DNA from: Kocuria palustris
GTDB lineage: Bacteria > Actinomycetota > Actinomycetes > Actinomycetales > Micrococcaceae
Length of the DNA: 64,000 nucleotides
Assembly (NCBI RefSeq): GCF_016907795.1
Contig: NZ_JAFBCR010000001.1
Span: 2,480,001 to 2,544,000 of the forward strand
Reading direction: 5' to 3'
In this document: positions 11,678-24,668 of the stretch, piece after piece
Layout of the letters: the number at the start of each line of letters is the position of its first letter
Numbering within the stretch: the stretch's first letter is position 1
Position numbers and translations under genes: made by a program
Notes under the pieces: generated by a model
Databases searched by the model: none
What the model was told of the DNA's origin: nothing
What the model saw: the letters and a program-made list of their open reading frames with translations, nothing else

Positions 11678-12361
11678 GTGCTCAGATCCGGTTCGACCAC
11701 GACATCCCGAAGCGCCTCGGGCGCCTCGAGCACCGCGACGGCCGGACGGCTGCGTCGTCCCGGCTGGCGCGAGCCGCGGCTGCTGGTCGGGCTGGGGCTC
11801 GTCGTGGTGGCGATCGCCGCCACGACCGCCACCGTGACCTACGGCGATGCCACGGAGTCCTTCGCCGTGGCCGATCGGGATCTGGAGGTCGGTCAGACCG
11901 TCACGGCCGAGGACCTGCGCACCGTCGACCTGCGGCTGGAGTCCACGGGCGAGCAGTATGTGGCCGGGGCGCAGCAGCTGCACGAGGGCTCGGTCGTGCT
12001 CCAGCGCGTTCCGGAGGGGCAGCTGATCCCCACGGAATCCCTGGGGCGGCAGGAGGACATCGACCGTCGTCCCATCGGGATCCCGCTGGCCACTCCGCTT
12101 CCCTCGGGAACCGAGCCCGGGGACCACGTGGACATCTGGGCCTCCCAGCGCGATCGGACCGGCGGGCAGTGGGACGAACCGGTGCAGATCCTGGAGGGGG
12201 CGGAGCTCGCCGGCGTGGAGGAAACCGCCGGCGGGCTGGCCGCTGACGACGACGCCACCGCCCAGGTGCTCGTGGACTCCGCGGACGTGGAGGCGGTCGT
12301 GGGGGCGCTGTCCGGCGAATCCAGGATCACGCTGGTGCCGCACCTGGGCGGCGGACGATGA
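11678..12361 (+). CDS. SAF-domain (CpaB/RcpC-like) membrane protein
   Basis: A 227-residue protein with a Ser/Thr-rich basic N-terminus, one membrane segment near residues 35-55 (LLVGLGLVVVAIAATTATVT), then an SAF domain (about 60-125: FAVADRDLEVGQTVTAEDLRTVDL) as in CpaB/RcpC pilus-assembly proteins. AGGAGG five bases before GTG 11678 sets the start. Its stop overlaps the start of the CpaE-like ATPase (ATGA), so both are made together. CpaB- and CpaE-like partners suggest a link to Tad pili, but the tad genes lie 30 kb away at 44.2-48.9 kb; this link is inference. Confidence 0.8.
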   Translation: MLRSGSTTTSRSASGASSTATAGRLRRPGWREPRLLVGLGLVVVAIAATTATVTYGDATESFAVADRDLEVGQTVTAEDLRTVDLRLESTGEQYVAGAQQLHEGSVVLQRVPEGQLIPTESLGRQEDIDRRPIGIPLATPLPSGTEPGDHVDIWASQRDRTGGQWDEPVQILEGAELAGVEETAGGLAADDDATAQVLVDSADVEAVVGALSGESRITLVPHLGGGR

Positions 12362-13941
12362 GCCTTCCGCTGGCCTGCCTCGGCCAGCAGGCGGATCTGC
12401 TCGGACAGGAGGTCGACCGGTTGCACGGGCCGGTGACGCTCGTGCGCCGCTGCGGGGACCTGGTCGAGCTGCTGGCCGTGGTGCGCTCGGGCCTGGCGCT
12501 GGCCGTTCTGGTGGACGCCGATGAGCCCGAGCTGACGGCACCGGCCCTGGATGCGCTGCACCGCGACGGCGCCGTGGTGGCCGTGGTCGTCCACGAGCCG
12601 CTCGTCGCCGTGCTCGACGGGGCGGAGGCAGAGGACGCGCCGGATGACCGCCTGGCCCACGACGCCCACGATCCTGCCTCCGATGCCATCGACTGGCAGC
12701 GCCTCGGTGCGCTCGAGGTCCCTGCCCAGCTTCCGGCGCGACAGATCGCCCAGCGCCTCCTGGAGGCTGCTGAGGGGCCGCGCTTCCGCCCCGGCGATCC
12801 GCCGTTGATGCTCGGCGGCGACGAGGTCGTGGGCGTCGTCGACCCTGGCAGGGCCGCGCCCGGGCAGTCCGAGGGAAGCGGCAATCGGCTCGATCCCGAT
12901 CATGAGGATGCAGAGGCCGCATGGCACCGCCTGCTCGAGGAGCCCGAGCAGGCGGTGGGCCTCGACGCTTCGAGCGGTCTGCCTCCTCGAGGGCGCGTGG
13001 TCGTGGTCTGGGGACCGCACGGCTCCCCGGGTCGGTCGACGGTGGCGATCAACCTGGCGGCGGAGCTGGCCCAGCAGGGCGTGGAGACCACCCTCGTGGA
13101 CCTGGACACCTGGGGCCCGTCCACGGCGGCGCTGCTGGGGCTGCTCGACGAGACGGCCGGCGTCGCCCTGGCCTGTCGAGCCGCGGACCGGGATCGGCTG
13201 AGCCCGGAGGCCCTCGAGCGGGCGGCCGTGGAGGTCCAGGTGGGCCGCGGCCGGCTCATGGTGCTGACCGGAATCACGCGCCCCGAGCGCTGGCCTGAGC
13301 TGCGCGCCGGCAGCGTGCGCCGGCTGCTGCGCGCCTGCCAGCACATGCCCCGGGCTCTTCAGCTCGCCGACGGCTCCCGTGCCGCCCCGTCGCGCGGGCC
13401 AGCGCCGGTGATCGTGGTCGACGTCGGGGCGAGCCTGGAGGAGGACGAGGAGCTGGTCTCGGAGATCGAGATGCCGCGGCGATCGGCGGCCACCACGGCC
13501 GCGCTGGCCGAGGCCGACCTGGTGCTGGCAGTCTGCTCGGCCGAGGTGCTCGGGATCCCGCGTGCGGCCCGGGCGCTTCCGGGACTGCTCGAGCTCACGC
13601 CGGCCCCGGTCATGCTCGTGGCCAACCGGGTGCGACGCTCTGCCGCCGGAAGCTCGCCCCGAGCCGCCCTGAAGGAGGCATGGGCGGCCATCGGTGCACC
13701 GGGGCAGTGGGACGCCCACCTGTCCTGGGAGCCGAAGACCGTGGATGCGGCGGCCCTTGCCGGCTCCGTGCTGGCAGAATCCGCGCCGTCGTCGAGCCTG
13801 CGCGCGCAGCTGCGCGATCTGGCCGGCTCGGTGCTGCGCCGCCTGGACGGAGATCTGGGCCCTGAGCAGGATGCGGAGGAGATCGAGGACGTCCGCGGAA
13901 CCCGTCTGGGACGGGCCGTGGGAGGCTGGCTGCGCCGGTGA
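12358..13941 (+). CDS. CpaE/ParA-like P-loop ATPase
   Basis: A 527-residue protein. The N-terminal 130 residues resemble a receiver-like or septum-site domain (VTLVRRCGDLVELLAVV). A linker follows, then a MinD/ParA/CpaE-type ATPase from about residue 215. The P-loop reads WGPHGSPGRSTVAINLA, with Arg where Walker A has the invariant Lys before Ser/Thr. The Walker A' Asp lies in TTLVDLDTWGPS and the Walker B-like strand in PVIVVDVGAS. Actinobacterial CpaE-like proteins often show GxPGRT loops, so activity is not excluded. It is translationally coupled to the SAF gene. Likely roles are positioning of a secretion or pilus apparatus; evidence is family context only. Confidence 0.78.
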   Translation: MSLPLACLGQQADLLGQEVDRLHGPVTLVRRCGDLVELLAVVRSGLALAVLVDADEPELTAPALDALHRDGAVVAVVVHEPLVAVLDGAEAEDAPDDRLAHDAHDPASDAIDWQRLGALEVPAQLPARQIAQRLLEAAEGPRFRPGDPPLMLGGDEVVGVVDPGRAAPGQSEGSGNRLDPDHEDAEAAWHRLLEEPEQAVGLDASSGLPPRGRVVVVWGPHGSPGRSTVAINLAAELAQQGVETTLVDLDTWGPSTAALLGLLDETAGVALACRAADRDRLSPEALERAAVEVQVGRGRLMVLTGITRPERWPELRAGSVRRLLRACQHMPRALQLADGSRAAPSRGPAPVIVVDVGASLEEDEELVSEIEMPRRSAATTAALAEADLVLAVCSAEVLGIPRAARALPGLLELTPAPVMLVANRVRRSAAGSSPRAALKEAWAAIGAPGQWDAHLSWEPKTVDAAALAGSVLAESAPSSSLRAQLRDLAGSVLRRLDGDLGPEQDAEEIEDVRGTRLGRAVGGWLRR

Positions 13942-14005
13942 TAGCCTCGAAGCCACGATCCTGTGCGGGCAATGCCGCCCGCTGCAGCGGAAGGAGCCCG
14001 AGCGC

Positions 14006-15613
14006 GTGTCCCTCGTCGAGCTGAGCAGCCGCGATGGATTCTCCGAGGAGGCCGTCGAGCACCTCCATCTGCTCGTGGGCGAGTGGCAGATGCTCGCCGA
14101 TCTGGGCTTCGGCGATGTCCACCTGACCTTCCCCGATCGCAGCTTCGAGCCCGCTCCGGGCGCCATGCGCCTGCCGGCTCGCGACACGGACTTCCTGATC
14201 CTCGATCACGCCCGGCCGGGGACCACGCAGACCCTTTTCCCTGCTGACCAGATCGGCCAGCATCTCGGCCCCCCGCTCAGCGCTCTGCTGCGCGAGATCT
14301 GGGGCACTGCCGGTGTGAGCTCCCACCGCAACACGGGCCAGCGGCTGCTGCCGGGGCTGGCTGCCGACGTCCAGGCCTTAGTGACCACCGTCGTCTTCGA
14401 CGGGCAGCCGATCGCGCTGCTGTCGCTGATCTCGGAGCGCAGCATCGGGACCACGACCTCTCCGGGGGAGCAGAGCTATCGCGAGGTCGCCGCTCAGCTG
14501 ATGCGCATGGCGGGGACGGGGCAGTGGCCTCAGGCCGGCACCCAGCCGTCGCCCCGGCGCGGCAATCCGCGCGTGGGCGATGGCGTCATCAGACTGGACC
14601 AGGACGACCGCGTCTCCTTCATGTCCCCCAATGCCGTCTCCGCGGTCGCCCGACTGGGCGCCGGGGAGGCCGCGCTCGGGCAGCGGCTCACGGAGGCGCT
14701 GGGCTCCGGAGCCTTCGCGGGGGAGCAGGTCGACGAGGGCCTGATGGGCGTGCTGCGCGGTCGGGTCCCCAGCCACGCGGAGGTCCGCCGGGGCCGCGTG
14801 GTCGTGATGTTCCGCTCGGTCCCACTGTCCGAGGACGGTCAGCGGGTCGGTGCGCTGCTGCTGTGCCGCGATGTCTCCGAGCTGCGTCGGCGCGAGCGCG
14901 AGCTGTCCTCCAAGGACGCCGCCATCCGCGAGACGCACCACCGCGTGAAGAACAGCCTGCAGGCCGTGGCGGCCATGATGCGCATGCAGTCGCGCCGCGC
15001 AGACAGCCCGGAGGCCCGGCGCGGGCTGTCGGAGGCCATGCGACGGCTCGAGGCCGTCTCGGCGGTGCATGAGACGCTGTCGCACACTCCCGAGGGCTCG
15101 GTGGACTTCGACGAGCACTTCAGCCGCCAGATCCGTGCGATCGCCGAGCTGGCCGCCACCGGGCAGACCGTGCGCACGCGCGTCACGGGGAGGTTCGGCC
15201 GGCTGCCGGGTCAGCAGGTGACGGCCATGGCCCTGGTGCTCAACGAGATGCTCACCAATGCCGTGGAGCACGGGCTGAGCGGTCGCGACGGCACGATCGA
15301 GGTCAGCGCGCAGCGCCGTGATCCGGACCCCTCGACCTGCCGGGAGGCTCGCGCCGAAGGCCGTCCGGTTCCGTGCGCGGAGCTGGTCGTCACGATCGCC
15401 GACGACGGCGTGGGCATGGAACCCTCCATGAGCAGCGGACGATGGTCGGCCGATGAGCCCGAGGGATCGTCGATGCCCTCCGCGGGGCTGGGGAGCCGGA
15501 TCGTGCGCAGCCTGGTGCTGGGGGAGCTCGACGGATCGGTGAGCTGGCGCCCCGGAGACGACACCGGCACGGTCATCGAGATGACCGTGCCGGTGTACGA
15601 GGCCTCGTCGTGA
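14006..15613 (+). CDS. pdtaS: PdtaS-like cytosolic sensor histidine kinase
   Basis: A 535-residue soluble kinase of the HisKA_2/HWE-like class. A GAF-like N-terminal domain (about 1-170) and a PAS-like region (about 190-290, ending LLLCRDVSEL) precede the dimerisation motif ETHHRVKNSLQAVAAMM, with the phospho-acceptor at His311 or His312. The ATPase domain has the N box ALVLNEMLTNAVEHGLSG and G1 IADDGVGM. In M. tuberculosis, PdtaS phosphorylates PdtaR, an ANTAR anti-terminator that binds RNA hairpins; no PdtaR gene is in this window. AAGGAG nine bases before GTG 14006 sets the start. The gene is convergent with whiB1. Confidence 0.9.
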   Translation: MSLVELSSRDGFSEEAVEHLHLLVGEWQMLADLGFGDVHLTFPDRSFEPAPGAMRLPARDTDFLILDHARPGTTQTLFPADQIGQHLGPPLSALLREIWGTAGVSSHRNTGQRLLPGLAADVQALVTTVVFDGQPIALLSLISERSIGTTTSPGEQSYREVAAQLMRMAGTGQWPQAGTQPSPRRGNPRVGDGVIRLDQDDRVSFMSPNAVSAVARLGAGEAALGQRLTEALGSGAFAGEQVDEGLMGVLRGRVPSHAEVRRGRVVVMFRSVPLSEDGQRVGALLLCRDVSELRRRERELSSKDAAIRETHHRVKNSLQAVAAMMRMQSRRADSPEARRGLSEAMRRLEAVSAVHETLSHTPEGSVDFDEHFSRQIRAIAELAATGQTVRTRVTGRFGRLPGQQVTAMALVLNEMLTNAVEHGLSGRDGTIEVSAQRRDPDPSTCREARAEGRPVPCAELVVTIADDGVGMEPSMSSGRWSADEPEGSSMPSAGLGSRIVRSLVLGELDGSVSWRPGDDTGTVIEMTVPVYEASS

Positions 15614-15629
15614 CGAGGCGATGAGCTGA

Positions 15630-15878
15630 TCAGGAAGCGCGGCGAGCGCGGGCGTTGCGGCGCTTGAGGGAGCGGCGCTCGTCCTCGCTCATGCCGCCCC
15701 AGACTCCGGCGTCCTGGCCGGAGGACATGGCCCACGAGAGGCATTCGTCCATGACATCGCAGGTTCGGCACACGGCCTTGGCTTCCTCGATCTGGAGCAG
15801 GGCCGGGCCGGTGTTGCCCACGGGGAAGAACAGCTCGGGGTCCTTCTCGAGGCAGGCTGCGTGTGAACGCCAATCCAT
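15630..15878 (-). CDS. whiB1: WhiB1-type iron-sulfur transcription factor
   Basis: An 82-residue Wbl protein starting MDWRSHAACLEKDPELFFP. The four [4Fe-4S] ligands are Cys9, Cys37, Cys40 and Cys46, followed by the GVWGG beta-turn motif and a basic tail (RRNARARRAS) for DNA contact. WhiB1 is essential in mycobacteria, binds the primary sigma factor and senses nitric oxide. AAGGAG ten bases before ATG 15878 favours this start over one 16 codons upstream. The gene is monocistronic and convergent with the pdtaS-like gene. Confidence 0.95.
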   Translation of the reverse strand: MDWRSHAACLEKDPELFFPVGNTGPALLQIEEAKAVCRTCDVMDECLSWAMSSGQDAGVWGGMSEDERRSLKRRNARARRAS

Positions 15879-16007
15879 GACGATTCGACTCCTTTCAGAA
15901 GGCACGCGACGGCCGGGCAGGGGCAATGCCCGGCGAGGTGAGGGGTGCCCTGGAGGGCGGGTGACAGGTCGTCAGCGACCCGTTCAAGATTTCCTCTACT
16001 TTTCCAT

Positions 16008-16024
16008 GTGAACGGCACGTGAAC
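16008..16024. promoter_or_regulatory. GTGAAC direct repeat upstream of whiB1
   Basis: Two GTGAAC copies start 11 bases apart (16008 and 16019), one helical turn, about 130 bases upstream of whiB1 in a stretch with AT-richer flanks. This spacing suits a protein binding one face of DNA. I cannot name the factor. The rest of 15879-16250 shows no gene. Confidence 0.3.
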
Positions 16025-16250
16025 AAGGGGTTGGGACATTCGTCACACACCTTCCGGCCGGGGATCTCGGGGGTGAATTCCCGAATCCCCGAAGATTTCC
16101 TGAAGCCCGCTGCGAGCGCCGATCACGCGGCCGGGTCTTCGGGCGGGATCGGCCTTCGTGGACGTGGTCCGTGCCCTGCGGCGATACGCTGATGCGGCAA
16201 GGAGCCGCGCGAGTCCGCGGCTGCCCCGAAGACCCTTCCAGGAGCTGCCC

Positions 16251-20102
<3,852 letters not shown>

Positions 20103-20234
20103 TCCGCGGCGCATGACCGATCCACCACGACGATGGGCGCAGCGGCGCACCCAGCCGCTGCGCCCGGCGTCGTCGTGATCCCAGCGCACGGCCGCCCCAG
20201 CGCCGCAGTGCGCGCACTGACGCAAGGAGCAAGG

Positions 20235-21104
20235 ATGAGCACGACAGCGCCGGAGCTGATGACACCCGGCAAGGGACGCGGACTGCTGGACGTCTTCCGG
20301 AACCGCTATCTGCTGAGGCTGCTGGTCGACAAGGAGATCCAGGTCCGCTATCGCGGGACCGTGCTGGGCCTGGTGTGGTCCTATCTCAAGCCGGCCGTGC
20401 AGTTCTTCGTCTACTACATCGCGATGGGCATCTTCCTGGAGCTCGAGAAGGGCCTGGAGAACTTCGCGATCTACCTGTTCTCCGGGATCGTGCTGATGAA
20501 TCTCTTCGGGGAGATCTTCGGCAATGCCTCGCGGTCCATGACGGACAACGGCGGGCTGCTGAAGAAGATCTACCTGCCGCGGCAGCTCTTCCCGGTGGCC
20601 AATCTCTTCGTGGCCCTGGTGCACTTCCTGCCGCAGCTGCTGATCCTGCTCATCGCATGTCTGGCCGCAGGATGGCACCCGGGGCCCAAGCAGTTCCTGT
20701 GCATGATCGCCGGATTCTTCATCGTCGCGATCTTCGCCCTGGGCCTGGGACTGATCTTCGCCACGCTCAACGTCTTCTTCCGCGATGCGGAGAACTTCGT
20801 GGACCTGATCCTCATGGTCTCCACGTGGGCGTCCCCGGTGCTCTACCCCTTCACCATGGTCCAGGACAAGCTGCCGCAGTGGGTGTACTACATCTACTTC
20901 GCCAACCCGCTGACCGTGGCCGTCGAGCTGTTCCACTACGGGTTCTGGTTCGCCTCAGTGGAGCTCGAGCAGCCGCGCTGGCACGTGGCCGATCACCTGA
21001 TGACGTTCTGGACCCCGTTCGCCCTGCTGGTGTCCGTGGCTGCCGTGCTCGTCGGCGATCGCATCTTCCGCCGCTACGAGGGCAACTTCGCCCAGGAGCT
21101 CTGA
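20235..21104 (+). CDS. wzm: ABC-2 polysaccharide exporter permease (Wzm-like)
   Basis: A 289-residue integral membrane subunit of an ABC glycan exporter, related to Rv3783/RfbD. Its N-terminal cytoplasmic helix has the typical LLRLLVDKEIQVRYRGTVLG pattern. Five to six membrane segments follow, including AVQFFVYYIAMGIFL, LVALVHFLPQLLILLIACLA and the FFRDAENFVDLILMVSTWASPVLYP signature of ABC-2 permeases. AAGGAG before ATG 20235 sets the start. It lies 132 bases after glfT and five bases before the ATPase gene. It is likely to flip lipid-linked galactofuran to the outer membrane face. Confidence 0.93.
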   Translation: MSTTAPELMTPGKGRGLLDVFRNRYLLRLLVDKEIQVRYRGTVLGLVWSYLKPAVQFFVYYIAMGIFLELEKGLENFAIYLFSGIVLMNLFGEIFGNASRSMTDNGGLLKKIYLPRQLFPVANLFVALVHFLPQLLILLIACLAAGWHPGPKQFLCMIAGFFIVAIFALGLGLIFATLNVFFRDAENFVDLILMVSTWASPVLYPFTMVQDKLPQWVYYIYFANPLTVAVELFHYGFWFASVELEQPRWHVADHLMTFWTPFALLVSVAAVLVGDRIFRRYEGNFAQEL

Positions 21105-21109
21105 TCCCC

Positions 21110-22075
21110 ATGACCGCTCTTCCCTTCAAGAAGCCCGGTGCCGTCTTCACCGAGGACTCCGTGGCCATCCGCGTGGATCACGTGGTCAAGTGGTTCACCC
21201 TGCGCCACACGCGCTCCATCAAGGAAGCCGTGCTGTGGATCCTGCGCGGGCGCAAGAACGACCTCTCGGACAAGTTCAAGGCCCTCGACGACATCACCTT
21301 CGACATCCACGACGGTGAGACCGTGGCGCTGCTGGGCTTCAACGGCTCGGGCAAGTCGACGTCGCTGAAGATGATCTCCGGGGTCATGCACCCCGATTCC
21401 GGCAGCGTGGGCACCCGTCGCAAGGTGGCCGGCCTGATCGAGGTCGGCGCCGGATTCCACCCGGATCTGTCGGGGCGCGACAACGTCTATCTCAACGGCG
21501 CGATCCTGGGTATGGACAAGGAGGAGATCGACGCCAAGTTCGACGAGATCGTGGCCTTCTCCGAGATCGGGGAGTTCATCGACACGCAGGTGAAGTTCTA
21601 CTCCTCGGGTATGTACCTGCGCCTGGCCTTCGCGGTGGCGATCCACACCGACCCGGAGGTCTTCCTGGTCGACGAGATCCTCTCCGTGGGCGATGAGCCG
21701 TTCCAGAAGAAGTGCATCCGCCGCATCAAGGATCTGGTCCGCCGCGGCAAGACCCTGGTGGTGGTCTCCCACGACCTGGATCTCATCATGGACATCTGCG
21801 AGCGCGGCATCGTGCTCGAGCACGGGAAGGTCGTGTACGACGGCTCCTCCGTGGGCGCAGTGGCCATGCTGCGCGATCGCCCCGTCGAGGAGGTCCAGCG
21901 GGAGCAGAACGAACGCGTGGAGCGCCGCCTGCACTGGAAGCGCGTGGACCGGGAGAAGGCGGCCGAGGAGGCCGCCGAGCGCGGGGAGGCCTACGTGCCC
22001 GAGTACGACCCCGAGCTCGACGACCCCGCAGATCTGGACGACCCCTCGAAGGTGCGCCGGACCAAGGGCCTGTGA
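21110..22075 (+). CDS. wzt: ABC exporter ATPase (Wzt-like)
   Basis: A 321-residue ABC ATPase of the polysaccharide-export class, related to Rv3781/RfbE. Walker A is GFNGSGKST, the signature is YSSGMYLRLAFAVA, Walker B is VFLVDEILSVGDE and the switch His lies in VVVSHDLD. The last 60 residues form a charged helix plus an acidic tail (EYDPELDDPADLDDP) rather than the large carbohydrate-binding domain of O-antigen Wzt, so substrate recognition is likely to be by the permease. It overlaps no gene but follows wzm by five bases and ends the operon at a perfect hairpin. Confidence 0.93.
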   Translation: MTALPFKKPGAVFTEDSVAIRVDHVVKWFTLRHTRSIKEAVLWILRGRKNDLSDKFKALDDITFDIHDGETVALLGFNGSGKSTSLKMISGVMHPDSGSVGTRRKVAGLIEVGAGFHPDLSGRDNVYLNGAILGMDKEEIDAKFDEIVAFSEIGEFIDTQVKFYSSGMYLRLAFAVAIHTDPEVFLVDEILSVGDEPFQKKCIRRIKDLVRRGKTLVVVSHDLDLIMDICERGIVLEHGKVVYDGSSVGAVAMLRDRPVEEVQREQNERVERRLHWKRVDREKAAEEAAERGEAYVPEYDPELDDPADLDDPSKVRRTKGL

Positions 22076-22100
22076 GGAACGAGGGTCGTGCAGGCGCACT

Positions 22101-22132
22101 GAAGGGGGCCGGTCATCCGACCGGCCCCCTTC
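22101..22132. terminator. bidirectional terminator after wzt
   Basis: A perfect 14-bp stem (22101-22114 with 22119-22132) with a four-base loop ATCC sits between the convergent wzt and lldD genes. Confidence 0.9.
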
Positions 22133-22153
22133 ATCGTCTCCTGAGGTCGAGCC

Positions 22154-23377
22154 TCAGGCCCCTGTGATGAGACCCGGGTGCAGCTCGTCGACCGTGGCCA
22201 CCCCCAGCAGGTGCATGGTCACGCGCATCTCCTGCTCTAGCAGCTCGAGCGCGCGCTCCACGCCCTCCTGCCCGCCGGCCATGAGCCCATAGAGATAGGC
22301 GCGGCCGATCAGCGTGAAGTCCGCCCCCAGGGCCAGGGCGATGATCGCGTCCGTGCCGGAGAGGATGCCCGAGTCGTAGATGACCTCTGCGTCCGGGCCG
22401 AGGGCCTCGCGGATGCGCGGCAGCGCACGCAGCGGCTGGACCACGCGGTCGAGCTGGCGGCCGCCGTGGCTGGAGACCACGACGCCGTCGGCGCCGGCGG
22501 CCACGGCCCGCTGGGCGTCCTCGACGCCGAGCACGCCCTTGAGGAAGAGCTTCCCCGGCCAGACCGAGCGGATCCACTCGAGGTCCTCGAAGTCCAGGGT
22601 CGGCTCGAACATCGAGTTGATGACCTCGGGAAGGGAGGCGCCGCTGCCGGAGAGCGAGGCGAAGCTCAGGGGGTCCGTGCTCAAGAAGTTCAGCCACCAT
22701 TCCGGGCGGTAGGAGGCATCCAGCACGGTGGACAGGCGCAGCTTGGGCGGGATGGTCATGCCGTTGCGGGTGTCGCGCAGGCGGAGTCCGGCCACGGGGG
22801 TGTCGGCAGTGACCAGCAGGGTGTCGTAGCCGGTCTCCCAGGCGCGGCGCACCAGCTCCTCGGAGGCGCGGCGGTCCTTCCAGAGGTAGAGCTGGAACCA
22901 GCGCCGTCCCTCGCCGGAGACCTCGGCGACCTGCTCCACCGAGCGGGTGCCCATGGTCGAGAGGCTGAACGGGATGTCGAAGCGCCTCGCGGCGGCCGCC
23001 CCGGCGTCCTCGCCCTCGCTGTGCATGAAGCGGGTGAAGCCGGTGGGCGCGATGCCCACGGGCAGGGCCGACTCACCGCCGGCGATGCGCACCCGCAGGT
23101 CCACCTCGCCGATCCCGCGCAGGACCCGTGGGGTCAGCTCGACCGCGTCGAAGGCCCGGCGGGACCCGCGGGCGGTCTGCTCGGACAGGGCGGCGCCGTC
23201 GACGTAGTCGAAGGCCGCCTTGGGCGTACGGCGCTGTGCGATGCGCCGGAGGTCGCCGATGTCGGCGGCGCGCTGCAGCCGGTGCGCCCGATCCGGCAGG
23301 CCGGGGCGCTCGAAGGACAGCAGCGGTCGCAGCTCGGACCAGCGCGGGACCTGGCGGGAGAGGCGGGTGCGGTTCAT
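22154..23377 (-). CDS. lldD: FMN-dependent alpha-hydroxy-acid (L-lactate) dehydrogenase
   Basis: A 407-residue member of the FMN alpha-hydroxy-acid oxidase/dehydrogenase family, probably oxidising L-lactate to pyruvate at the membrane. It shows the entry motif FDYVDGAALSE, the FMN-binding PVGIAPTGF, the LLVTADTPV strand and the catalytic SSHGGRQLDR with base His and substrate-binding Arg, then DSGILSGTD and GRAYLYGL. Its ATG is one base after the stop of the MHS transporter gene and uses GGAG within that gene's end, so the two are co-transcribed. The substrate could be another 2-hydroxy acid. Confidence 0.88.
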   Translation of the reverse strand: MNRTRLSRQVPRWSELRPLLSFERPGLPDRAHRLQRAADIGDLRRIAQRRTPKAAFDYVDGAALSEQTARGSRRAFDAVELTPRVLRGIGEVDLRVRIAGGESALPVGIAPTGFTRFMHSEGEDAGAAAARRFDIPFSLSTMGTRSVEQVAEVSGEGRRWFQLYLWKDRRASEELVRRAWETGYDTLLVTADTPVAGLRLRDTRNGMTIPPKLRLSTVLDASYRPEWWLNFLSTDPLSFASLSGSGASLPEVINSMFEPTLDFEDLEWIRSVWPGKLFLKGVLGVEDAQRAVAAGADGVVVSSHGGRQLDRVVQPLRALPRIREALGPDAEVIYDSGILSGTDAIIALALGADFTLIGRAYLYGLMAGGQEGVERALELLEQEMRVTMHLLGVATVDELHPGLITGA

Positions 23378-23378
23378 G

Positions 23379-24644
23379 TCAGTGGGCTCCTGTGGTCTGG
23401 GGGTCGGGGGAGAGGCGGGATCCGAGGATCACCGCGAGCAGCGAGATGAGGCAGGCGGCGCTGACGGCGACGGCACCGGCCAGCACGCGTCCGCCGGCCA
23501 GGTCGATGATCCACACGAGCGCTGCAGGCGTCAGCCCGGCCACGATCGCGCCGTTGACCTCTCGGGCGATCGCGATCCCGCTGTAGCGCTCGGCGGCGGG
23601 GAACAGCTGCGCCAGGAAGGCGCCTTGGGAGCCTGAGGTGAGGGCGATGACCAGTCCGTAGCCGCCGGCGATGGCCACGGCGGCCACGACGGCGCTGCCG
23701 CTGGAGAGCCCGAGCAGCAGGGGGAAGGCGTAGGCGGCGCCGATGGCGCAGCCGAGTCCGAGGATCCTGGCGGCGCCGAAGCGGTCGGTGGCCGCGCCTC
23801 CGAACGGCGTGGCCACGACGCCGACGAGGCTGCCGAGCGTCACTGCCAGCAGTGCCGGGGTGCGCTCCAGGCCCACCTGCGGGGAGGTCATCAGGGAGAT
23901 GGCGAACACGGCCATGGCGTAGTTGAGGCAGTTGTGCCCGGTCATGGCCAGGAAGCCGATGAGCAGCTCGCGCGGGCTGCGGCGCAGCAGTTCCATGACG
24001 GGCAGCTTGGTGCGCCCCTGCTCCGCGTCCTCAACGGCGGCGCGGTACTCCGGGGTCTCCTCCAGGTTGCGGCGGATGAAGATCGCCAGCAGGAACAGCA
24101 CGGCCGAGACCAGGAAGGGCAGCCGCCAGGCCCAGCCGAGCAGGGCCTGATCGCCCAGGCTGGCTGCGGCCAGGAAGGCGGCGGTGGCCAGGGCGATGCC
24201 GGCCGGGGGAGTGGACAGCACGAGAGAGGTGTAGAGCCCCTTGCGCTTCGGCGGTGCGAACTCGGCGACGATCGTCATGGCACCCGCCAGCTCGGCACCG
24301 GCGCCCATGCCCTGGATCAGGCGCAGCAGCACCAGCAGGACGGGGGCCAGGGCGCCGATCGCCTGGGCAGTCGGCAGCGCGCCGATGCTGACGGTCGCGA
24401 TGCCCATGAGGATGATCGTGATGAGCATGGCCGGACGCCGTCCCATGGCATCGCCGATATGCCCGATCACCAGTCCGCCCACAGGGCGTGCGATGAACCC
24501 GACGGCGAAGGTCAGGAAGGCGGCCATGGTGGCGCCGGTGTCCGTGCCGGCGAAGAACAGCGGAGCGATCACCAGCCCTGCGGCCGCGCCGTAGAGGGCG
24601 TAGTCGTACCACTCGATCAGGGTGCCGGTGACGGCGGCGAACAC
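23379..24644 (-). CDS. MHS-family MFS transporter, N-terminus apparently clipped
   Basis: A 12-helix MFS transporter of the metabolite:H+ symporter type, about 421 residues, with the family opening TGTLIEWYDYALYG, the loop GHIGDAMGRRP and RLIQGMGAGAELAGA. It is likely to import a carboxylate such as lactate for LldD. The only in-frame start before the first helix is GTG 24644, with no ribosome-binding site and fewer than five residues before the conserved motif; relatives have 10-20. Upstream sequence is the coding region of the divergent GntR gene. A deletion or assembly join may have removed the real start. Confidence 0.82.
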   Translation of the reverse strand: MFAAVTGTLIEWYDYALYGAAAGLVIAPLFFAGTDTGATMAAFLTFAVGFIARPVGGLVIGHIGDAMGRRPAMLITIILMGIATVSIGALPTAQAIGALAPVLLVLLRLIQGMGAGAELAGAMTIVAEFAPPKRKGLYTSLVLSTPPAGIALATAAFLAAASLGDQALLGWAWRLPFLVSAVLFLLAIFIRRNLEETPEYRAAVEDAEQGRTKLPVMELLRRSPRELLIGFLAMTGHNCLNYAMAVFAISLMTSPQVGLERTPALLAVTLGSLVGVVATPFGGAATDRFGAARILGLGCAIGAAYAFPLLLGLSSGSAVVAAVAIAGGYGLVIALTSGSQGAFLAQLFPAAERYSGIAIAREVNGAIVAGLTPAALVWIIDLAGGRVLAGAVAVSAACLISLLAVILGSRLSPDPQTTGAH

Positions 24645-24668
24645 GGCGCGGCGGGCCCCGGGGAGCGC

